This document shows positions 8,527-12,228 of a stretch of DNA of 12,228 nt, piece by piece. The position numbers and the translations under genes are program-made. Origin of the DNA: an uncultured Collinsella sp. (lineage in GTDB: Bacteria > Actinomycetota > Coriobacteriia > Coriobacteriales > Coriobacteriaceae); NCBI GenBank assembly GCA_900556515.1, contig USPH01000020.1, positions 1-12,228 of the forward strand, in the 5' to 3' direction. The first letter of the stretch is position 1. Each line of letters opens with the position of its first letter. The notes beneath the pieces were generated by a model. The model was not told the origin of the DNA and made no database searches. It was given only the letters and a program-made list of their open reading frames with translations.

Positions 8527-9579
8527 GTGAAAACGGGTATTTCGATTTATCTTTCCAGCCCTTTGCAGGATATTGAGCGGACGATTGAGCGTGGTGCCGC
8601 GGCGGGTGCGCGCTACGCGTTCACCTCACTGCATATTCCCGAGGATGGGGGAGCGGCGTATGCCGATAAGGTCCGTCATGTGCTGTCGCTGCTCTCCGCC
8701 CGCGGCATTGCGCTCATTGCCGATGCGGGGCCTCGCACGTGCGATTTGCTCGGGCTTGAGCGCATCGAGGACCTGCGCGATCTGGGGTTGGAATACCTTC
8801 GTTTGGACTATGGCTTTAGCGCCCAACGGGTCGCGGAGCTGTCCGGTGTATTTCGCATAGTGGTCAATGCATCGACGGTGAGTTCTGATGAAATCGCATC
8901 GTGGCGTGAGGCCGGTGCCGATGTGACTCGTTTTGCCGCCTGCCACAATTTTTACCCCAAGCCTTATACCGGTTTAGCTCTGGAGGACATTGCTCGGGTG
9001 AATCTTCGTCTTGCGGCGCTTGGATTCGAAATCATGGCTTTTGTGCCGGGCGATGCTAACGTTCGCGGGCCGGTATTCGAGGGACTGCCGACGGTCGAGA
9101 CGCAGCGCGGTCGCGCGTCAAAGGTTGCCCTCAATATGCTTGAGCTTGCACATGGCGCCGATTGCGACATTGTGTTGGTCGGCGACCCCGATCTTTCCGA
9201 TGCGGGCTGGACGCAGTTTGCTCATGTTTCCGCCGGATACGTGGACCTGCAATGCGAGCTTGAGCCCGGTTATGCCTATGTACGTGGGCAGATTCATCAC
9301 GACCGACCCGATTCGAGCACCCTCATCTTTAGGTCTCAGGAGTCGCGTACGACGCTTAAGCCGGATTCCGTGCCGATGGATGCCGGTGCCGGCCTGTCAC
9401 GAAAGACGGGGTCGATCGCTGTGAGCAACAGCGGCTATGGGCGCTACGAAGGCGAGCTTGAGATTGCGCGGGTCGATCTTCCCGGTGACGAGCGCATGAA
9501 CGTTGCGGGTCATATCTCGCCCGAGGCAATGGAGCTGCTGCCGTTCATCAAACGCGGATTCGGGGTACGGTTCGTTTAG
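8527..9579 (+). CDS. mupG: DUF871 protein, 6-phospho-N-acetylmuramidase (MupG type)
   Basis: Member of the DUF871 family. The characterised S. aureus member MupG is a cytoplasmic glycosidase that splits MurNAc-6-phosphate-beta-1,4-GlcNAc, the product of disaccharide uptake by the PTS, into MurNAc-6P and GlcNAc. The 350-aa protein has the family's two parts: an N-terminal TIM-barrel region (about 1-235), opening with KTGISIYLSS and including ACHNFYPKPYTGL (about 138-150) and FVPGDANVRGPVFEGLPTVE (about 173-192), and a smaller C-terminal beta domain (about 240-350). The start is GTG 8527, with AAAGGAG (8511-8517) 9 bases upstream. It lies 117 bases after murP, beyond a strong terminator. Its place beside murR, murQ and murP supports the muramidase role; the family is clear, the exact substrate is inferred. 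Confidence 0.88.
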   Translation: MKTGISIYLSSPLQDIERTIERGAAAGARYAFTSLHIPEDGGAAYADKVRHVLSLLSARGIALIADAGPRTCDLLGLERIEDLRDLGLEYLRLDYGFSAQRVAELSGVFRIVVNASTVSSDEIASWREAGADVTRFAACHNFYPKPYTGLALEDIARVNLRLAALGFEIMAFVPGDANVRGPVFEGLPTVETQRGRASKVALNMLELAHGADCDIVLVGDPDLSDAGWTQFAHVSAGYVDLQCELEPGYAYVRGQIHHDRPDSSTLIFRSQESRTTLKPDSVPMDAGAGLSRKTGSIAVSNSGYGRYEGELEIARVDLPGDERMNVAGHISPEAMELLPFIKRGFGVRFV

Positions 9580-9590
9580 CGTGTGGCCCG

Positions 9591-9608
9591 TGGGCTACAA
9601 TTGGCCCA
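9591..9608. promoter_or_regulatory. -10-like TACAAT inside a small inverted repeat
   Basis: TGGGC (9591-9595) and GCCCA (9604-9608) enclose TACAATTG, whose first six bases resemble a -10 box (5 of 6). No clear -35 is seen 16-18 bases upstream. It could be the promoter of the ArsC-like gene, with the arms as an operator or start-site hairpin. Speculative. Confidence 0.3.
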
Positions 9609-9671
9609 TCATGCGAAGGCGCCTCGTGTGGCGTGTGCCTGCGTTGGCCGATCTATATTCGGAGGATTTCC

Positions 9672-10031
9672 ATGACCGTACTGTTTGTTGAATATCCCAA
9701 GTGCTCGACCTGTAAGAAGGCCAAGGCATGGCTGGACGAACACGGGGTAGAGTATATCGACCGCGATATCGTTTTGGACAATCCCACGGCTGATGAGCTT
9801 GCGACCTGGATTGCTCGTTCGGGACTGCCGGTGCGGCGCTTCTTTAATTCGTCGGGCATGAAATATCGAGAGCTGGGCCTGAAGGCGCGTCTAGATGCGG
9901 GCATGGCGGATCGGGAGTGCTACGAGCTGCTGGCGACCGACGGCATGCTGGTCAAGCGTCCGCTGTTGGTGGGCGACGACTTTGCGATTCCCGGCTTTAG
10001 GGAAGCAGCTTGGACCGAGGCGCTGCTGTAG
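9672..10031 (+). CDS. ArsC/Spx-family thioredoxin-fold protein
   Basis: 119-aa cytoplasmic protein of the ArsC/Spx/YffB family. The N-terminus VEYPKCSTCKKAKAWLDEHG carries a CxxC redox pair (C11, C14) in a thioredoxin-like beta-alpha start, and the C-terminal part has the family segment LVKRPLLVGDDFAIPGF (about 96-112). Members include arsenate reductases, the Spx transcription regulator and poorly known YffB-like proteins, and sequence alone does not separate them. No arsenic genes are nearby and no RNA-polymerase-binding feature can be read, so I leave the function open. ATG 9672 is chosen because GGAGG (9661-9665) lies 6 bases upstream; the in-frame upstream starts lack such a site. It is a single gene, convergent with the next one. 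Confidence 0.85.
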   Translation: MTVLFVEYPKCSTCKKAKAWLDEHGVEYIDRDIVLDNPTADELATWIARSGLPVRRFFNSSGMKYRELGLKARLDAGMADRECYELLATDGMLVKRPLLVGDDFAIPGFREAAWTEALL

Positions 10032-10103
10032 CGGCTGCGGAAAGTGCGACCCGTTTTGAGCGCTCGGGGTGGGACGTGTTTTCCATCGGAGGGCTCGCTC
10101 GGC

Positions 10104-10514
10104 TCAATCCTTGAGCTGTGCCCATTCGTGCGGACCGTAGACCTTTACGTGCTTGTTGGGCTTGCCGCTCCAGTACTCCTCGTCCATAAAGGGCAGATAT
10201 GCCTGAACACCGGGGCAGATAAAGGGAATCCGCTGCTGTTGCAGTCGCTCGCGTTGGCGCAGCTCCAGGTGCGCCTCGGATATGACAGTTGGCATACCGG
10301 ACAGCTCGACGAGGCTTGCCTGGATTCGCTTAAGGTCGGGGAGTCCCGCGTGCCATGACATCCGCATGATCAAAAAGGATGCACGGCGGTATTTTGCCTG
10401 CATCACCGTGATGGCGGGGCGCAGGGTGGGATGGATTTTGTCCCGTTCGGGCCAAAGGTCAGCAGTGATCTCGAGGCCCAGGGTCTCCCATAGGTAATCA
10501 AGCTCTTCGTCCAT
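10104..10514 (-). CDS. Conserved-looking hypothetical protein, 136 aa
   Basis: I do not recognise this protein with confidence. It is soluble, with no signal peptide or membrane segment. The N-terminal half is acidic then basic and probably helical (LDYLWETLGLEITADLWPE, then QAKYRRASFLIMRM). The C-terminal half has ELRQRERLQQQRIPFICPGV followed by AYLPFMDEEYW. From memory, an IPF(I/V)xP-x-Q-x-YLPF pattern recurs in larger Gram-positive proteins annotated as MarR-type regulators, which would make this a stand-alone domain of that type; this is a weak inference. The start is the ATG at 10514-10512, with GAGG a few bases upstream. It is coded against the flow of its neighbours, converging with the ArsC-like gene. 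A 17-base palindrome lies 70 bases upstream of its start (10584-10600). Confidence 0.6.
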   Translation of the reverse strand: MDEELDYLWETLGLEITADLWPERDKIHPTLRPAITVMQAKYRRASFLIMRMSWHAGLPDLKRIQASLVELSGMPTVISEAHLELRQRERLQQQRIPFICPGVQAYLPFMDEEYWSGKPNKHVKVYGPHEWAQLKD

Positions 10515-10583
10515 GGCGCCTCGATATCCGTGTAATGATGACGGTTTGATTGTGCCATCAGCCGTGAGTGCTGCATTGTTGTA

Positions 10584-10600
10584 ATCTACCAGCGGTAGAT
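10584..10600. promoter_or_regulatory. 17-base perfect palindrome, candidate operator
   Basis: ATCTACC (10584-10590), AGC, GGTAGAT (10594-10600): a perfect 7-bp inverted repeat with a 3-base centre, in the divergent region between the minus-strand hypothetical gene and the tRNA unit. The size suits a dimeric helix-turn-helix regulator site. It is too short-looped and lacks a T run, so it is not a terminator. The regulator is unknown. Confidence 0.45.
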
Positions 10601-10672
10601 GTGGGATGTTTTACGGGCTTTGGCGCCGTACGTGTCGCTGGTGCTTCACAGGTCCTTCACGTGTCGGCCGTA

Positions 10673-10698
10673 TTTGACTGAATTTCAAAAAAGTCAAA
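10673..10698. repeat. TTTGACT / AGTCAAA inverted repeat
   Basis: TTTGACT (10673-10679) and AGTCAAA (10692-10698) form a 7-bp inverted repeat with an AT-rich 12-base spacer, just upstream of the tRNA promoter. It may be an upstream promoter element or protein site. Its role is unknown. The rest of the 265-base gap (10515-10779) holds only the palindrome at 10584-10600 and the tRNA promoter. Confidence 0.35.
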
Positions 10699-10706
10699 AT
10701 TAGGGC

Positions 10707-10735
10707 TTGCGTCACGGCGGGACTTCCCGTATATT
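10707..10735 (+). promoter_or_regulatory. Promoter of the tRNA-Gln/tRNA-Glu unit
   Basis: TTGCGT (10707-10712) and TATATT (10730-10735) are spaced by exactly 17 bases, a good -10 and partial -35. They lie 45 bases before tRNA-Gln, a normal distance for a tRNA leader. Confidence 0.6.
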
Positions 10736-10779
10736 TCTTTCTTGCGCAAAGGCACAGCCGAGCGCAGCGATGCAGTCAT

Positions 10780-10853
10780 TGGGATGTCGTCTAATGGCAG
10801 GACAGCGGATTCTGGTTCCGTCAATGGGGGTTCGACTCCCTCCATCCCAGCCA
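10780..10853 (+). tRNA. tRNA-Gln (anticodon CTG)
   Basis: The acceptor stem TGGGATG (10780-10786) pairs with CATCCCA (10843-10849); the discriminator is G, and CCA (10851-10853) is encoded. The anticodon stem GCGGA/TCCGT holds the loop TTCTGGT, with anticodon CTG at 10812-10814, reading CAG. The T arm carries GGTTCGACTCC. All arms fold normally. First gene of a two-tRNA transcript. Confidence 0.97.
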
Positions 10854-10870
10854 TTGCATTTGCTACATAT

Positions 10871-10947
10871 GGCCCGTTCGTCTAGCGGTTTAGGACGTCG
10901 CCCTCTCAAGGCGGAGATCACCAGTTCGAATCTGGTACGGGCTACCA
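10871..10947 (+). tRNA. tRNA-Glu (anticodon CTC)
   Basis: The acceptor stem GGCCCGT (10871-10877) pairs with ACGGGCT (10937-10943), with G1-T72 as a wobble; the discriminator is A, and CCA (10945-10947) is encoded. The anticodon stem TCGCC/GGCGG holds the loop CTCTCAA, with anticodon CTC at 10905-10907, reading GAG. The T arm has CCAGTTCGAATCTGG. It lies 17 bases after tRNA-Gln and is followed by a terminator. Confidence 0.97.
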
Positions 10948-10957
10948 AAATTGAACG

Positions 10958-10985
10958 CCCGGGCCTCGTAAGAGACCCGGGTTTT
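10958..10985 (+). terminator. Intrinsic terminator after the tRNA pair
   Basis: CCCGGG (10958-10963) pairs with CCCGGG (10976-10981). An inner CTC/GAG continues the stem after one mismatch, the loop is GTAA, and TTTT (10982-10985) follows. It ends the tRNA transcript 59 bases before the TPR gene. Confidence 0.85.
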
Positions 10986-11044
10986 GTGTATTGACCGATA
11001 TTTAAGGCGCGCGTTGAGTCTGCCGCCCGGACCGAGGAGTTGTC

Positions 11045-12199
11045 ATGGACCTGCCTATCAGCTTGGAAGACATCACGTATGCCGAGAACTATCTGGCGCA
11101 GGGCGACCTGGCTACGGCGACGCCGCTGCTTGAGCGTCTGGTGGAGCTCGCCGAGGAGTATATCGACGCTGAGTGCAAGACGGAGGAGAAGCGCCAGTAC
11201 TTTAGCTTCGACAGCAAGTTTGAGCGCCTGGCCTATCGCCGCGTGGAGAAGGATCCGCGCGAGCTGGTGCAGGTCGAGGTTCCCTTTGACCGCCTGTACT
11301 CCGACATGGCGTTTGCCTACATTCGCCAGCAGGATTATGTGAGTGCTCGGAATGCCCTGATGCAGGCCGTGCGTTGGGATCCCATGAACTGCAACTATCG
11401 CTTGGACTTGGCCGAGCTGTTCCGCGCGCTCGAGGACAAGCAGGAGTGGGCATCGCTCTCGTTCTCGGTGCTGGAGCGCGCGAGCGACGGTAAGTGCGCC
11501 GCACGCGCCTACACCAATTTGGGTCAGTACTTCTTGGAGCCCGAGACCGAGAACATTTCGGCTGCCGTGGGCTGCGCGCGTCTGGCGCTGCGCCTGGCGC
11601 CCAATGATGCGCATACGACGCGCCTGCTCAACAAGATCCATACCACCTATCCGGATGCCGCGGACGAGAGTGACGACCATGTGATGGGTGAGCTCGCCCT
11701 GCAGGGCGTGCCGACCTCGCCTTCGGCCGAGATCGCCATCTGCCTGATCATGTGCGCGACCGATGCTGCAAGCGACGGCGACAAGCAGGAGGCTACGCGT
11801 CTGACGGTCCGTGCCCGCGACCTGGTGGGCGAGGAGGCATGCGCGGCGATTATCAAGCTGGTGCGCGAGAGCGATGCCGAGCTCAATGCCGAGCGCAAGG
11901 CAAAGCGCGAGGCTGCGGGCTCAAACGCCGATGGCGCCAAGGAGCCGTGTGGCGGTATCCTTGATGCCGGAGATCGTGTTGTTGACCTTATCGACATCCT
12001 GCTCTTTTACCTTGAAGCCGACCTTGTTGATAAATTCGGAGATCGTCAACCGCCATCACCTCTCTTTCGCTTATTTCTGCTGAGACTGCTGCTTCAGCTC
12101 CTCCGCATGGCCTCTTTCGATGTCCATGTCCATGCAGTAGAGGGCATACAGTTTCAGGGCTTCGTCGAGGGTGTAGACTGTTTCGAGCTCCAGTTTTGA
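11045..12199 (+). CDS. TPR-type repeat protein, C-terminus replaced by foreign sequence
   Basis: Cytoplasmic protein built of helical tetratricopeptide-like repeats, which usually bind other proteins; partner and function are unknown. Repeat-like helices include ITYAENYLAQGDLATATPLL (10-29), LYSDMAFAYIRQQDYVSARN (84-103), CNYRLDLAELFRALEDKQEW (116-135) and ARAYTNLGQYF (153-163) with the following AAVGCARLALRLAPND (173-188). A charged helix, ELNAERKAKREAAG (279-292), ends the recognisable part. ATG 11045 has GAGGAG (11034-11039). The open frame runs to 384 aa, but residues from about 293-300 onward are antisense to phage-like genes on the other strand and read as low-complexity leucine- and phenylalanine-rich sequence. 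The native protein therefore probably spans about 300 residues or continues beyond the junction elsewhere. Treat the C-terminal ~84 residues as artefactual or chimeric. Confidence 0.75.
   Translation: MDLPISLEDITYAENYLAQGDLATATPLLERLVELAEEYIDAECKTEEKRQYFSFDSKFERLAYRRVEKDPRELVQVEVPFDRLYSDMAFAYIRQQDYVSARNALMQAVRWDPMNCNYRLDLAELFRALEDKQEWASLSFSVLERASDGKCAARAYTNLGQYFLEPETENISAAVGCARLALRLAPNDAHTTRLLNKIHTTYPDAADESDDHVMGELALQGVPTSPSAEIAICLIMCATDAASDGDKQEATRLTVRARDLVGEEACAAIIKLVRESDAELNAERKAKREAAGSNADGAKEPCGGILDAGDRVVDLIDILLFYLEADLVDKFGDRQPPSPLFRLFLLRLLLQLLRMASFDVHVHAVEGIQFQGFVEGVDCFELQF
11921..11945. other. Junction between the TPR gene and phage-like DNA
   Basis: On the plus strand this stretch still reads sensibly as TPR tail (SNADGAKE); on the minus strand it reads sensibly as tape-measure protein (LLGAIGV) before a TGA at 11921-11923. 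The two readings overlap by about 20 bases, so the exact breakpoint is hidden in apparent microhomology. It may be a recombination point, an attachment-site-like core, or an assembly join. Confidence 0.6.
11921..12049 (-). pseudogene. Phage tail tape-measure protein, N-terminal fragment
   Basis: The minus strand from 12049 encodes 42 residues: (M)TISEFINKVGFKVKEQ, then DVDKVNNTISGIKDTATRLL and GAIGV, then TGA. The pattern of repeated lysine/asparagine positions (FKV...DKVNN...I..IK.TA.RLLGAIG) is typical of the N-terminus of tape-measure proteins of Gram-positive siphophages, which normally run to hundreds or over a thousand residues and set tail length. The start is TTG 12049, with GAGAGGTGA 6 bases upstream; an in-frame TGA just before it rules out an earlier start. 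The frame is cut at the junction with the TPR gene. Identification is from motif memory, not a search. Confidence 0.55.
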
Positions 12200-12228
12200 G
12201 GCAAGCCGTGCTTTGATGAGGATGTACA
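12071..12228 (-). CDS. Small phage protein, probable tail assembly chaperone (C-terminal part)
   Basis: The minus strand enters from the right edge and gives 51 residues before TAA (12073-12071), starting YILIKARLASKLELETVYTL and ending in a charged glutamine-rich tail (AEELKQQSQQK). It contains DEALKLYALYCMDMDIERG. In siphophages a small protein directly before the tape measure is the tail assembly chaperone, often made by frameshift; the spacing here (21 bases to the TTG) fits that arrangement. The 5' end lies outside the window. The sequence has lower GC than the neighbouring host genes. The assignment rests mainly on position and is moderate. Confidence 0.5.
   Translation of the reverse strand, partial: YILIKARLASKLELETVYTLDEALKLYALYCMDMDIERGHAEELKQQSQQK

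Noticed and set aside
9610..9691. Possible 26-codon leader peptide overlapping the start of the ArsC-like gene
   Set aside because: No ribosome site before its ATG and no attenuator-like structure; most likely chance.
10056..10116. Possible bidirectional terminator between the convergent ArsC-like and hypothetical genes
   Set aside because: TTGAGC/GCTCAA pairs exist, but the arms are short, the stem is interrupted and neither side has a T run, so I could not support a terminator.
10644..10666. Short direct repeats (CTTCAC twice at 11-base spacing; ACGTGTCG twice at 29-base spacing)
   Set aside because: Only two copies each and short enough to occur by chance; not a CRISPR or iteron array.
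10712..11680. 322-aa minus-strand frame across the tRNA genes and the TPR gene
   Set aside because: It runs through two well-folded tRNA genes and a terminator, and opposes a gene with better support.
11647..11997. 116-aa minus-strand frame spanning the TPR/phage junction
   Set aside because: It is Ser/Arg/Ala-rich, out of frame with the tape-measure-like reading and antisense to the TPR gene.

Overview
This 12.2 kb window is about 60% GC. Its gene content and protein style fit a gut actinobacterium of the class Coriobacteriia, most likely Collinsella. That assignment is an inference from recognisable protein families and base composition, not from a database search.

Layout, left to right. 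(1) The 3' end of ftsE overlaps ftsX (cell division / peptidoglycan hydrolase control) and is closed by a good intrinsic terminator. (2) rnr, encoding RNase R, is followed by a perfect 10-bp hairpin. (3) A lone serine recombinase (3639-4244) sits behind a cluster of inverted AACCT-type repeats that may be its recombination site or operator. (4) A small VanZ-like membrane protein gene starts with TTG. (5) A MurNAc-6-phosphate catabolic cluster follows: an RpiR/MurR-type regulator, murQ (etherase), a glucose-family PTS EIIBC of MurP type, and a DUF871/MupG-type 6-phospho-N-acetylmuramidase. A strong terminator hairpin lies between the transporter and mupG. (6) A small ArsC/Spx-fold thioredoxin-like protein gene. 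(7) A convergent, unrecognised 136-aa gene on the minus strand. (8) A two-gene tRNA unit, tRNA-Gln(CTG) and tRNA-Glu(CTC), with its own promoter and terminator. (9) A TPR-type protein gene whose reading frame runs into foreign DNA.

How the genes work together: the transporter probably imports and phosphorylates MurNAc or the MurNAc-GlcNAc disaccharide. MupG would split MurNAc-6P-GlcNAc, MurQ would turn MurNAc-6P into GlcNAc-6P plus D-lactate, and the SIS-domain regulator would sense MurNAc-6P. Together they form a peptidoglycan scavenging/recycling module. No EIIA domain is encoded here, so one must come from elsewhere.

The most unusual point is the right end. From about 11.93 kb to the window end the minus strand reads as a phage tail region: the C-terminus of a small protein resembling a tail assembly chaperone, then the N-terminus of a tape-measure-like protein. 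This phage DNA is fused tail-to-tail with the TPR gene, so the last ~84 residues of the TPR reading frame are antisense phage sequence. Either a real rearrangement/prophage remnant or an assembly chimera explains this. No stretch longer than 300 bases lacks a gene; the longest gap is 10515-10779.
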